From assembly GCA_009733775.1 (NCBI GenBank), contig WOGZ01000348.1, positions 1 through 33,122 of the forward strand: a stretch of DNA of 33,122 bases. The letters run 5' to 3'. Source of the DNA: Alectoria sarmentosa (lineage: Eukaryota; Ascomycota; Lecanoromycetes; Lecanorales; Parmeliaceae). Below the pieces are notes generated by a model. That model did not search any database, had not been told where the DNA came from, and saw nothing but the letters and a program-made list of their open reading frames with translations. Shown one piece after another: positions 12,983 through 24,051 of this stretch. A program made the position numbers and the translations under genes. Every line of letters begins with the position of its first letter. Positions within the stretch are counted from its first letter, which is position 1.

Positions 12983-13153
12983 TTTATTAAAAGATATACG
13001 ATAGATATTATATATAAGTTAATTAAATATATAAAAAACACGAAAAAATCGTATTTTTAAGCTTATTCGTTAAAATAATGCCAAGATACGATTAATTTTA
13101 AAATTAACTTTAGGGTTAATTTTATATACGTTACGCAGAAAATTAATTTTCAA
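12983..13153 (+). repeat. Direct repeat D, right copy
   Basis: Partner of 11,535-11,703. It is followed by an ataattaatataattatta block that also precedes the left copy, so neighbouring AT-rich sequence was duplicated too. Confidence 0.65.
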
Positions 13154-14579
13154 TAATAATTAATATAATTATTAAGTATATAATTAATATAATTAATATA
13201 AATATTAAATATATAATTAATATAATTATTAAATATATAAATATACAAAATTCTTACGTAAATAATATTAATTAAATTAATAAAATATTTTATATATATA
13301 TTATTTTATAAAATAAATTCGCGAATACATTATTTTATAAAATAATTTATTAAAAACTTATATTATTTTATAAATAATATAAATTAAAAAGTTTTAATTT
13401 TATTTCGTATTATGATATAGCTAAAAAGCTTAAATTTTATATTATTTAATATCTTTATCACGATTGTAATTTCATAATTTTATATAATTAAATTAAGTTT
13501 AACGCAATTTAAATTTATTTATATAAACGATTTTTATATATATTTAAATCTTTATAGTTATTATTTCGTTTTTATTAAAATATAAGCATTTTTTTTTTTT
13601 TTTTTTTTTAATATATACGCATATATTTTATTTTTACTTACTTATTTATTTATTTTATTTTATAAATTAAATTTATATAAATATAATTTATCGAAGATTA
13701 TTATTATTTATTCGAATATATTTATAACTTTAAATGTTAATAAATAAATTAAAAGTTTAAAAATGAAATCATTTTTTAATATTAATAAATTGCAAATTTA
13801 TTTTATACTTTATATATAAATTTCGAATTTACGTTTTTAAAAAAAATTAAAAAATTATCTTCGATTACGCTCGTATAATATATCGTAAAATCTTAAAATT
13901 TAAATTTAAATTAAACGCTTTTTGCATAAAAGACGTTTTTTTCAATTCAATAAACGATATATACGTAAATTTTAAAAATTATTTATTTTTATATACGACG
14001 ATTAAAGATTATATTTAAAATAAAATCGAATTATATTTTTCTTTATATAAAAAGTGATATAATTAATAAATTAAATTATACGCATATTAGCGAAACGTTA
14101 TACGTAAATCTTTCGAAAATAAATTTAAAAATCGATTTAATTAATAATAATTTTAATGAAACTGCGATAACGATAAATTTTCAAAAAATCGAAGAACGAA
14201 ATAATTCGCATATTTATATTTAATTTTTTATATTTTTTATCATTTATGCGTAAAACAATTATGTTTTTCTTTATTTAATAATAAATAAAATGCGATAATA
14301 TTAAAAATTCAATTAATTGTAAAATTTTAAAAAGATAAAAAAAGATAAAATATTATTGTTGTATTTTTAAAAAATTAAATTTTATAACGTATAAATTAAA
14401 TTTAATTCTCGTATATATTATTAAAATTATTAATTTATTAATTTTATTAATAATTTTAAATACGTTTTTTAATTAATTAAATATATTTATTTTTATATAT
14501 TTATTTATAAATAAACTTAAGTTTATAAATTAAATTTATGATATTTAAAATAAAAGAAAACGAAACGAATTTGAAATTT

Positions 14580-15525
14580 AACGTCGATTAAACTTTTTTT
14601 TTTTTTTTTTTTTTTCTAATTAAAATTTAAATTTTATCGATGTATTAAAATTATAAATGCATTAAACTTATAAATTTTATTTAAAGTATAAAAATTAATT
14701 CTTTATTTTAATTTTAAACAAAATTGATAGTTTTTTATAAAAAAAAAAAAAAAAAAATTCTAAAATTTTAAATTTAATGATTCATTATATTTAAATTTTA
14801 TATAAATTGAAAACGAATCGTGATTTTTATTTATTTTTTATTTTTTTATTTATTTTTAAATATTTTTTCGAATTCGAGTTTTACGTTTTACGATCTACGA
14901 TCTTTAAATGAGAAATTTACGTTTTTTATTAATTTTATTATTACATTATTTACGATTTACGAATTTTATATAAAATTGCGCTTATTTAAAAATATATAAA
15001 AAATGTGTTTAATTTTTTATAATCGATTTCTCGCAACTTTTAAAAATTTATATTATATATTTATATAATCATTATTATAAAATAAATTTATGCGATTTCA
15101 ACGATATAATAATTTCGTAAATATGATAGAAAATTATGATGTTATTTAAAAAAAAAAAATTCGTTGAATAAGCGCAAAGGTTTTTCGAAAGTTTCATTAT
15201 CGATTCGATTTAACATATTTAAATTAAATATTAATTTATATATATATATTCGAACTTTATAATTTTTATGTCGTTGCGAAGCGTTAATCAAGTTTTATAA
15301 TTTGCGATATTATAAAATATTTATATTTTTATAAAGTTAAAGTCAAAAAATGTAAAGTTTTTATATATAAATTTTCGATAAAAGCGCTCGAAAGACCTAA
15401 AGTCGCTATTTTAACATTATTTTAAAAGACGAAATTAAATAAAATTTATAATTAATTGTATATACAAATTTAAGATTTTTTAACTTAATTTTATTTTATT
15501 CTTTTATATAATATTAATAAAATCG
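14580..15525 (+). repeat. R1 copy 3, right arm of the large inverted repeat
   Basis: Inverted match to 1,985-2,945 and, from 14,978 onward, direct match to 1-715. It starts with a gattaaac motif followed by a poly-T run of about 21, mirrored in the left arm as poly-A followed by gtttaatc. It carries a single copy of the unit duplicated in copy 1. Confidence 0.75.
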
Positions 15526-16542
15526 ACGGAAGCGCACGATAAAGTGCGTTTATATATTAATTTATTTTCTATTATTTATATAATTCAATTTGTTATATAA
15601 AACATTTTTTTATAAATTACTTATATATTTTTATATATAAAAAGAAAATTTATTAAATCGATTAATAATAATAATTATATTTATAATCAAAATACGCGTG
15701 CAAATTTGAAATATTATAATTAATAAAACTTTAATTAAAAATAATTGCGAATGAAAAAAAAAAAAAAAATTATTTACGCATATATTAATTTAATATTAAA
15801 AACGATTTAAATATTTATATTATTTATAAATTATATAATTAATAATATTAATTTATTTATTTAACGAAATATATTTTTAAGATAATATAAAATTATTTAT
15901 TTACACGCACGTACATTTAGCAAAATTTATATTTAATTTAAACTTTTTTAAAATAAAATAAAAATTTACGAAACTTTTTAATATTACGAATAATATTTAA
16001 AATAATTTATAACTTTTTTATATTTATTTGTTAAAAAATATTTTATATTTGAATTATTTTAACTTTTTAATCGATTTTATAAATGCGCACGACGAGCATT
16101 TTAAGATTAATATTTAAAAAAATTAAATTAAATTAAAAATCAGAGAAAAAAATCTTTAAACGTTTAAAAATTAAAATACGTATATATTTATATTAATAAT
16201 ATATATATATTTTTAACTTTATTTTATTAACATTTTTTTGAATAAAAATTCGATAATTCGAAATCTCGATTACGTATAAACGTAATTATTTCGTTATTAA
16301 AATTTTCAAATTATCGTCTTTCGAATATATATACGCGACGAATAAAAAATATTAAAATTTAATAATAATATATATACGTACACGATTTTAAAAATATGTT
16401 ATAAAAAAATTGAAATCGAAAATAAGTAAATTATTTTTATATAGTTATTTATTTTTAAAAATATTTATTTTTTATACGCATATTTATTTTTATACATATA
16501 TTAATATTTTTAAAATTTAAAAAAAAATTTATTCAATAAAAA

Positions 16543-16683
16543 TGTTAGGGCGTGATCGTTTTAATAGTTTATAGTAAAGGTATAGCAGGCTCTTATAAAG
16601 TTAAATAGGGCGTATCGACTATAAAGCGCGATACCTTTAATTCTTTTAACCTATAACCCAGTGATAGCCGAATCATTCTCACA
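16543..16683. mobile_element. Candidate solo LTR, largely un-RIPped
   Basis: A 141-bp island with near-normal composition inside the AT-rich block. It begins TGTTAGGGCG and ends TTCTCACA, i.e. the TG...CA termini of LTRs. It is flanked on both sides by AAAAA, compatible with a 5-bp target-site duplication, though poly-A matches are easy to get here. It retains many CA/TG steps and has internal inverted arms AAAGGTAT/ATACCTTT. Such a short copy may escape RIP, or it may be a recent arrival. Without a second copy in view the LTR call is inferred. Confidence 0.5.
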
Positions 16684-17589
16684 AAAAATTGTTTAATTGT
16701 AATTTAAAATTTAAAGTTTTTACTTCGTCGATAAGTTAAAAATTAAATCGCTTCGAATTTTTATAAACTTTTTAATTTATTTATCTCGTTTAAAATTTAT
16801 CGCAATATTATTTTCTTTATATATATTTTTTACTTCACATTTATTTTACAAAATTAATTATATATATATTTATATTTTTTTAAATTATGTTTCGTTATTT
16901 TAATGCAATTATATTAATAATTTATTTTCATTCGCTCATATTTTACATTTATTATTTTTCGATATAACGTTTTTATTAAATAAAATTAATTAAAAAAATT
17001 ATATATATATAAAAAATTATTATTGAAATAATATAATTAACATATTGATTATATAAAAACTAAGATTAAAAAAATGATTAATGGAATTTTATAATGTGTT
17101 CGTACGTTGTTATTAAATTATACGATAAACGTTTTATAATTAAATGTATTAAAAAAATTAAACGCAAATTAATTTATTAATATATAAAAATTTATAAATA
17201 AAAATTAATACGTATTTAATTCTCAATTATTATCGAAAATTAAAAATCTTCGCGATTTAAAACTTCAATAAACGTGCGAATATAACTCGAACTCATAACA
17301 ATTATTATTAAATTAAAATTAATTATGCTTTTTATGTATATGTGTTGTGGAGTTTACGATTTTCTTGTGTCAATTTGTATATTAATTAAATACATAAACC
17401 TAAAACCTGGAAAAAAATGGAAAAAAAAATCATTAAACGGCTCTTGGTAGTTATCGTCTTCCGTACGAGCCTTCGACTCTGGAGTGCTCAAACTTTTCAG
17501 TTCATGCCTCGAGCCTCGTTTCAAGGCCACAGTGTTGCCATTGAAGATTCCCAATTTTCGCCCATGGTCGGATTGCAACAATTTGAGAT

Positions 17590-18546
17590 ATGGCATCAAA
17601 GCTATTCTGGCATTTATCATACCGATTGACTATCCAATGCCCGAAATGCCATGGTCATATCCTGCGCGGCTCGCGCAAACAACCATTCACCTCTACCAAC
17701 TCCTCTCGAGCTATTGCCGCACCCCCAGTAGACCTCATCCAGAACCCTCCATCGAATCTCGAAAATGCTCGCGTTGTGCCTGCATCGCCCTCGTATTTCA
17801 CTGGCAGACCCGATTCCACGGACAACTACCTCGATCTCCTAGCCCTCTTGCGCCGCTACCAAACCCTTCCAACGGTTGCCCCAGCACAAGCTCCCAGGGT
17901 AGCATGGCGGACTGTCACACAATACCGCCTCCTTGTCGGCGAACCTGTACGAGCATCCAAGTATCATAAGGTAGTTGAGGTTCTGCAGCGGCTGAACAGG
18001 ATACACCCAGCTGTCATGCCCGCACCTTTGAAAGAAGCGATGGAGATTTACAAACGTGACATCGATCCTTACGCTGTCACCAAGAGGCCCAACATCATCG
18101 ATGCTGATGGACGTGCCTACGGAGTTGGACGACGAAAATCAAGCTCGGCGAAAGTGTATCTCGTGCAGGGGGAGGGGGAGGTGCTGGTGAACGGCAAAAG
18201 CATTAATAGTGCATTCGGGAGGATCCACGATAGGGAGAGCGCGCTGTGGGCATTGAAAGCTACTAGCAGAATCGACAAGTATAATGTCTGGGCGCTAGTT
18301 AGTGGAGGAGGGAGTACGGGCCAGGCGGAGGCCATTACATTGGGGGCTGCAAAAGCGCTGATGGTTTTCGAGCCCGCCTTGAAGCCAGCGCTGAGAAGAG
18401 GTTTGTCTTCAACCGACCTCCTTATTGAAGAAGCTAATGGATTGCCCCTTTTAGCTGGCTGCGTCACTCGAGATCCTCGACGTGTTGAAAGGAAGAAACC
18501 TGGTCACGTAAAGGCAAGAAAAATGCCGGCGTGGGTGAAGAGATAG
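17590..18546 (+). CDS. MRPS9: Mitochondrial ribosomal protein uS9m (S9)
   Basis: A 318-residue, intronless protein of the small mitoribosomal subunit. The C-terminal half, from about residue 165, is the uS9 fold: YGVGRRKSSSAKVYL (about 177-191), GEVLVNGKS, then WALVSGGGSTGQAEAITLGAA and the basic tail ERKKPGHVKARKMPAWVKR. In the family this tail reaches the ribosomal P-site region. The N-terminal part has the Arg-rich, acid-poor look of a mitochondrial targeting signal (ILRGSRKQPFTST) followed by fungal-specific blocks such as ARVVPASPSYFTG and LLRRYQTLPTV. The ATG at 17,590 is chosen because it is in frame and gives this presequence. It lies only about 180-250 bp from the AT-rich border, so its promoter must be short or lie partly in RIP-like DNA. 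Composition and frame are intact. Confidence 0.93.
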   Translation: MASKLFWHLSYRLTIQCPKCHGHILRGSRKQPFTSTNSSRAIAAPPVDLIQNPPSNLENARVVPASPSYFTGRPDSTDNYLDLLALLRRYQTLPTVAPAQAPRVAWRTVTQYRLLVGEPVRASKYHKVVEVLQRLNRIHPAVMPAPLKEAMEIYKRDIDPYAVTKRPNIIDADGRAYGVGRRKSSSAKVYLVQGEGEVLVNGKSINSAFGRIHDRESALWALKATSRIDKYNVWALVSGGGSTGQAEAITLGAAKALMVFEPALKPALRRGLSSTDLLIEEANGLPLLAGCVTRDPRRVERKKPGHVKARKMPAWVKR

Positions 18547-18589
18547 ACGCATAGTGCCATCTTGACAAACTTGATTTCAATGTGCATAG

Positions 18590-19112
18590 AGCATCACATC
18601 ATCCCCAACAAAGAATATCTCAGAATTAGCGAATTTTCTTGCTTGGCGAACCCCGCATGTCGCCTGAGCGTCAAGAAAAGGTACCGAACGGCATGTGAAA
18701 GAAACTGGAAGTTCTTGTAAGAATCGAATCGGTAGTTAGGTGGTAAATCTTCCGCTTTCATGTCACTGGACTCATCTCGAGCTAACAAAAATTCCTTAAC
18801 GCTCTGAATCGCTCTAGAGGTTTTATATGGTGGAAGCAAAGATACTCCTCGAAAGGTCGGCAGAAGTTCTCGGAGACGTCATGAGTAGACCTGGCATTAT
18901 TTACATGTAGCTCTCCCGAGTAGCCAGGAGTTCTCACTTCCATGCCATGTTGATTTACCAGCAAATGTATAGCCGGCCGCCGCTAACCTGCTGGGTCGAG
19001 CACGGCAACAAGCGCAGAGTCCGGCTTGATCAACACAACTGGTAATGGTCTTCCGGTCCGTCAATGCAATATGACCGTAGCCAAGGTTCGGCCAGAAATT
19101 GTTTGCAAACAT
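18590..19112 (-). pseudogene. Decayed coding relic, unidentified
   Basis: On the minus strand, convergent with MRPS9, protein-like stretches appear in shifting frames broken by stops. In order they are LQTISGRTLATVILH-stop, RPLPVVLIKPDSALVAVLDPAG-like sequence ending in a stop, then GYSGELH...FEEYLCFHHIKPLERFRALRNFC-stop. In another frame, EDLPPNYRFDSYKNFQFL and HAVRYLF follow. The pieces are continuous over about 500 bp and have coding-like composition, but no single frame or obvious intron pattern joins them. I do not recognise the family. It may be a decayed gene or a chance run of open frames. Confidence 0.3.
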
Positions 19113-20802
19113 TTGTTCTCGTGTGAACAGACTTGAGCTGGGATGAAAGCAATACTCTTTGACTAGAGGACACTCTCACAAGATGTCGCAACGCGGCAAC
19201 TATAATTTAAGCAGAAAGGCTTTCAGGTGTAATCTTACAATGGCCCACCGTCGAGAGGCAGCCAGACGGCTGTCACGCATAATGAGACAAGGAATGAAGC
19301 TGTGGGCCAAGGATGAGGCTGCGTATCACCGCTGTGCTCACTCTGTGCCCCTCTCGATTAGGGAGGGTGGTCATCCTGGCGGAGACTGAGAGCTGTCTCA
19401 TTTTTGTCAGGAAACCAACAAGCGAGCAAAATGCGAAACAGTCGACGTGTTGGAGGAGGATCATGCAATAATCCAATAAGTCAATAATCTTGAGACGTTG
19501 TTGACACATTTCGATTGGAACAATTGACCACTTGTTATTATTGTGTAGTATGTTGACATGTCTCATGAAAAGTTTTGCGAGACTGGGAAGACTGGAGAGA
19601 CTGGAGAGGAGCGGAAAGAAAATTGACGTGTTAGATACTACAAATACTCTACTGCAAACACTACAACTACAGTACTACACTACCCGAATCGTGAATGTGC
19701 CCAGTCAGCATTGCCTTTGGCGACTGGCGCTAAGGACGGTGTTCTATTTTTTGGTTTTTTTGGTTTTGAATTTCTGGTGGTACCTGCAGTAGAGTAAATC
19801 CCATGTCAAGGAGAGTGGCAGTGACCAATGGGCAACTCCTTGGTCTTTTCTGGGCCAAAAAGGGCAAAAAAGGGCCAAAAGGAAAGCAAAAGAAAAGCTC
19901 GAGGCCGGAGTCGCTAAACCTGACTGGGGGATTGAGGCGAAAGATCGACGCTATCAGTCAGTGTCGGTATCCAATGAAGCCTCGTCTGGCCATGCATGAT
20001 GCAAAAGGACCCCAAGCGCAAAAATACATCACACGTTGATCTCTTGCCCGAGTGCCCTGAACTTTTCTGCCTTTGTCAACAAGCCGGCAAAATTCTAATT
20101 TCGACTTGTCAAGCTGCTGCCCAACCTCCCATCTACCCTCCTCCCCTTGCTCTGCCTTTTGCCCCCGTACTCTCGGCATCTCAGCGTGGCAATTGACCGC
20201 GTCGCAATTGACCAAAATGATTGCCTTGGCCGTAGCCGAATTGGAGAAAGCTAGTAAGTGGCAAGATCCTGCATGTCAACTGATGAGAGAGACCTTGGCC
20301 GCAAACGCCATTCACCCACACATTCGGACAACCACCGTCAGCCTCGGCTGCTGTGGAATGACCAAAAAACCGAATTCTTCTAATCCAGCTTCCTACTTCC
20401 AGCTTCAGGAAAGCTATGAGGCGCCGCGCAGTGGCCTGTGCTGTGGTGATCATGACTGTTGGTGACCAAGGAACAGACCCTTTCTCATCTCCCGCCGTGC
20501 GACTTCCAGGTAAAAAGGCGACTGTAGGAAGTACAGTGCTTCGTTTCGTCGGGCATAGCCGTCCACAAAGGAGCAGGCAAGGAGGATTAGGTGGATCAAA
20601 GGAGGCAGGACTCAGGAGATAGGACGCAGGAAAGCAGGTGATGATGAAACGAACGAGTAGGCCCGTCCTGCTCAGCCATGATCATTTTTGGACATGGGCA
20701 CCAATCAGGATGAGCCTAGGACGAGACCTCGTTTTGGGACCCTTTTGGGCCAAGAAGCCGGTGTTTGATGGATATTCTCCAACTCTCTTCAAGACTTCCT
20801 CT

Positions 20803-20831
20803 CTCTCTGTCTCTTTCTCTGTCTCTGTCTC

Positions 20832-20881
<50 letters not shown>

Positions 20882-20935
20882 CGTGTCTTTCTCTTTCTCT
20901 CTCTCTCTCTTTTTCTCTCTCCTTGTTTTCTCTCT
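20803..20935 (+). repeat. (TC)n microsatellite
   Basis: About 130 bp of nearly pure CT/TC dinucleotides with occasional TTTC and GTCTC interruptions. Confidence 0.95.
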
Positions 20936-21626
20936 GTCTTTTCTCGGGACCTGAACTTGTGATGATAAGATTGGATCAGCGGTGGAATATTGTTTAGAGT
21001 GAAGAGTTTGTGAAAGGCGCTAGAAGATCATGCTTTAGCCCCCGCCAAAATCTGCCTACTCAAGACTCCTCCAATACTTGTACTAAGAATGGAAGTTTAC
21101 TAAGTTACTAAGTTATTATAAGTTACCTTACTGAAGAATGAATACTGACTACTCTTCTTTCAGAATAACCCTGTTCCTGTCGTGGTGTGGGCATATGCAC
21201 GACATACATATTACATTTCTCCCAAGCCTCCTGGTTTTTTCATCACTTCGTTTCATCCATCTTTGTTTCACATCGTTGCTTCGTAAGGGCCTCTGGTCCT
21301 TTCTCTTCTCACACCGCCAAAGATGAGAGATATCCCCTCTCCCTTTAATTCCTTAAATCCTTTATGATTATCATAATTATCACTACCATTACTAACAAAT
21401 ACTATTTTATTCAAGTACTATCATCTATACTTTACACTTCCCTCGCGCTTGTTCACTCATCTCACTTGAAAGCGCTGCGTCTCATCCGCGCCTCGGTATG
21501 ATATGAGACTTCAGACACGTAACGCGCGCGATTGAGGATATAACTTGCTTTCCTTCCTACAGTAGTAGTTCCTCTCTAGCTGTTTCCACAGCCCACCTAT
21601 TTTATTACTTGGCCTACAATACGACT

Positions 21627-21656
21627 TTTCCCTTTCCCTTTCCCTTTCCCTTTCCC
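21627..21656 (+). repeat. (TTTCCC)5 microsatellite
   Basis: Five perfect TTTCCC hexamers. The unit is not the usual fungal telomere repeat (TTAGGG/CCCTAA). Confidence 0.95.
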
Positions 21657-21856
21657 CAGCCTCTCACGGACCACCCTGCACTCCATAGGCCAAATGTCAA
21701 CAGATCATGTCCAACTAGGGCGTGCGGATGGTCAAGCTTGCGCATGCTTACTTGCCTGATACGTCCATGCCAACCAATTGGATGCCGGTGCAATAGCTTC
21801 CTGTCCTACTCTCATCAAACCTCCTGCATCTCTCACCAAGTCGCCCTCAGCTCCAC

Positions 21857-21900
21857 GCACTCAGGCACTCAGGCACTCAGGCACTCAGGCACTCAGGCAC
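21857..21900 (+). repeat. (GCACTCAG)5.5 octamer array
   Basis: Five and a half perfect copies of an 8-bp unit, in non-coding DNA. Confidence 0.95.
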
Positions 21901-22464
21901 TTATTCCCTTCTCTCGGGCATCCCGTAACCAAAGCTGTGGTTAAATTACCCAACTTTGGGGTCGACAGTCCTCGGGTGTAACCGTAACGTCTCACTTCAG
22001 TATCGGTGTTGGTACCTTACGCACGACGATCCTTCGCCCCGAAAGCTGCAAGCATTAAGCAAGTAGTCCGACCCTTGCGCTTGAACACGCTCAAGTGCCG
22101 CCTCACCGTTGACCATCCCAGTGCACATCACATTCTTCTTTCTTTGCATCTTCCAAGGGTCCCGGCTTGCCTCTTCGACGACAATCCTACTCTCAACCAC
22201 CTTCATTCTTTTTCTTTTTCTTTTCTTTTTCTTGCTTTTTGGACTGGCCTCAGCGAAGGCCTTCCCATGCTTCGTAATTCTTTCAATTCCCATTCTAAGA
22301 ATACTTCGCCGATCTCTTTCTTCAATCTTTTCAAGCCACCGTCCTTGTGTTGAGTCGATTCACTTGCCTCACACATTCCTTTTGGGCAGAGATTCACCGA
22401 CCTCCGAAGAGCCTATGAATCTATCGGCGATTCACACTGGCATTGTCGCCGGGCCACACAACCG

Positions 22465-22524
22465 GTGAGATCCTACCTAACGATATATAACTTCTCTCCG
22501 AGTAATTCCTAACCGTTGGCCTAG
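22465..22524 (+). other. Probable 5'-leader intron of the uncharacterised gene
   Basis: GTGAGA donor, CCTAAC branch-like site about 10 bases before the CTAG acceptor, 60 nt long, similar to the coding introns here. It lies about 220 bp upstream of the start codon. An ATG at 22,415 opens a reading frame that crosses this junction after splicing and stops at TGA 22,658-22,660, before the main start, so it would be an upstream ORF if included in the mRNA. Confidence 0.5.
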
Positions 22525-22743
22525 TCTTCGGCTCTCTCCTTCAAAAACAGCACAAACTGAAGCCGCCTTCCTACACATCTCCATCCGAGGAAACCCTCGC
22601 TTTGCCTTTCAACCTCCACAGAGCGCTTCGGTGCCGTCGACAACCTGGCCCTCTACGTGACTCCTCCTGCTTCGCCAGGGCCTTTTCCAATTCCGGCATT
22701 CGGTCCGAGATTGAAGCAGTCCAGGAGAAGCCCGACTAGTGGC

Positions 22744-24051
22744 ATGGAAGGTGACGAACAGCGAAGAAGGCAATACGAGCAGCAAAATTATCCCCGTGGA
22801 TATGCCCCGGAATTCGGAGGGCATGGAGTCAATGTGCCAAATGTCCAGAACCTACGAGGCGCGCCAGGTGGAGATGGCTCTGATCGATTCAGGCAAGCGC
22901 AATCCTTGACGACTCGGCCTTCCACATCTGCCCCTTTGTCTGCAGATGCAGGAAGCCCACACGAGCTGGGAAGCTACGATTATACGCCAGGCCAGCAGTA
23001 CTCAACCCCGCAAATGCCCGGCCCGCAATTCCAGTACCAACCAGAGTACTTGCAAGACCCTCAGAGGCAACGACATTTTGCCCAATACACGTCGCACTTG
23101 ATGTACAACGTACCGCAGCAAGCTCCATCGCAACCGTATGACGCCGTGAGTCAGTACCAATCCCGGCAGTCAGCAGCACAAGCCCTGGGCAGCCAATTCG
23201 GGGCTCCCCAATTTTACAGTCCAGGCCACGGTACCAACGTGTCGGGACCCGCAGCAATGCCTCAACAGTATCCTACAACCGCGTACTCCCCATCCATGCA
23301 GTATACTTCCGCAGCTTCTCTCGGACGTTCGACCCTTGCCTCGTCGTATCCGGCGATGGGACCAGACTTTAATCCAAACATTGAGACACCAACTTCCGAG
23401 CAACCTGAAAAAGAACCAGACACAGTTGCTGCTACTTACGATCGATACCAGAAAACAATTGAGGTAGTAAACGATCATACCTCTAGAGGGCATCTCATCA
23501 GGGCCGGAAAAGCATTGCTGGAGGTTTCTCAATGGCTGTCAGAGAACGTGGACGTTCTCAGTGAGGTGATCCTAGAGCTACGGCAGATTCAAAACTAATT
23601 TTGCCAGGGCTTACGCAAGATGACGAAAAACACCACGCGGAGCGCATTAGATTCTGGGACAACTTCAACGTTTGCTGGCTTGCAATGCTACAACGTCAGA
23701 AAGATGATACACAACAAGTGTTAGACTCAGGGCGACCTCTAGCACAGCCTCAAAGCTTGCTGCCGAAAGATTTCCTCGAAGAGATGGGAAATGAGCTGGT
23801 TTCACTTTGCGATGGGCTAGAAAAGCATGGGCTCGTTGATTATCAGATGGGGGTTTCCGAGCAAGAGATCATCGAAAGTAAGCCAAAGAGCACATCAGTC
23901 TATACTGACAGAAATGGGAGTTGTACCCTCTGACGGCCAGGCAGTTCTTACTCGATGCATTGACCTTGTTGGCAGTGATGACGAGAACGACGAAGAAGCG
24001 GAAATGGATCCAATGATCGGCCAATCCGGCCCCGGTACTGGCAAACAATGA
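22744..24051 (+). CDS. Uncharacterised conserved fungal protein, Gln/Pro-rich N-terminus
   Basis: Three exons, 22,744-23,560, 23,608-23,877 and 23,945-24,051, encode 397 residues. Introns are 47 nt (GTGAGG...CTAAT...CCAG) and 67 nt (GTAAGC...CTGAC...GCAG), both phase 1. The joins restore ENVDVL-RLTQDDEKHH and EQEIIE-ILTRCIDLV. Residues 1-245 are low-complexity, rich in Gln, Tyr, Pro and Ser and probably disordered. Residues from about 245 to 365 form a helical conserved-looking domain (YDRYQKTIEVV, GKALLEVSQWLSENV, RIRFWDNFNVCWLAML, LVSLCDGLEKHGLVDYQMGV). The tail is acidic (GSDDENDEEAE). I recall similar hypothetical proteins in Pezizomycotina but no known function, so none is assigned. The start at 22,744 is the first in-frame ATG after a stop at 22,558. 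The in-frame codons before it (from 22,561) read protein-like but contain no ATG. Confidence 0.85.

Larger units (their letters stand above)
1..17340. repeat. AT-rich RIP-degenerated block
   Basis: The whole stretch is almost only A and T, with many TA steps and stop codons in every frame. CA and TG dinucleotides are scarce, while a large share of the remaining C and G sits in CpG. This is the footprint expected of repeat-induced point mutation in ascomycetes, which changes CpA to TpA, rather than of CpG deamination. Repeated segments and copia polymerase remnants show that the substrate was transposon sequence. The few short open frames of 60-88 codons are lysine-, isoleucine- and asparagine-rich products of composition and are not genes. 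The change to normal composition is abrupt near 17,340-17,410. Parts of the block not covered by other entries (for example 720-1,980, 13,210-14,570 and 15,530-16,540) show only degenerate AT-rich sequence to my eye. Confidence 0.9.
19113..22464. other. Long non-coding stretch upstream of the uncharacterised gene
   Basis: Open frames here are short, overlap on both strands and show no recognisable domain. The stretch holds a purine-rich patch of ggg(c)caaaa repeats near 19,850-19,895, a long (TC)n tract, a TTTCCC array and an 8-bp array (separate entries). Pyrimidine-rich plus-strand runs from about 21,200 to 22,350 resemble the promoters and leaders of filamentous fungal genes. I see no tRNA or conserved RNA. 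Confidence 0.5.

Noticed and set aside
17354..17969. Other open frames overlapping the start of MRPS9 (17,354-17,620 minus; 17,484-17,969 plus)
   Set aside because: They are shadows of the uS9m frame and show no family match.
19273..20465. Several 80-130 codon frames on both strands between 19.2 and 20.5 kb
   Set aside because: They overlap each other, have no recognisable domain and no splice pattern that lengthens them; treated as non-coding.
20638..20997. Ser/Leu-rich frames across 20,638-20,997
   Set aside because: They are the translation of the (TC)n microsatellite.
21627..21656. TTTCCC array as an internal telomere repeat
   Set aside because: The unit is not TTAGGG/CCCTAA, and it fits a simple microsatellite in pyrimidine-rich leader DNA.
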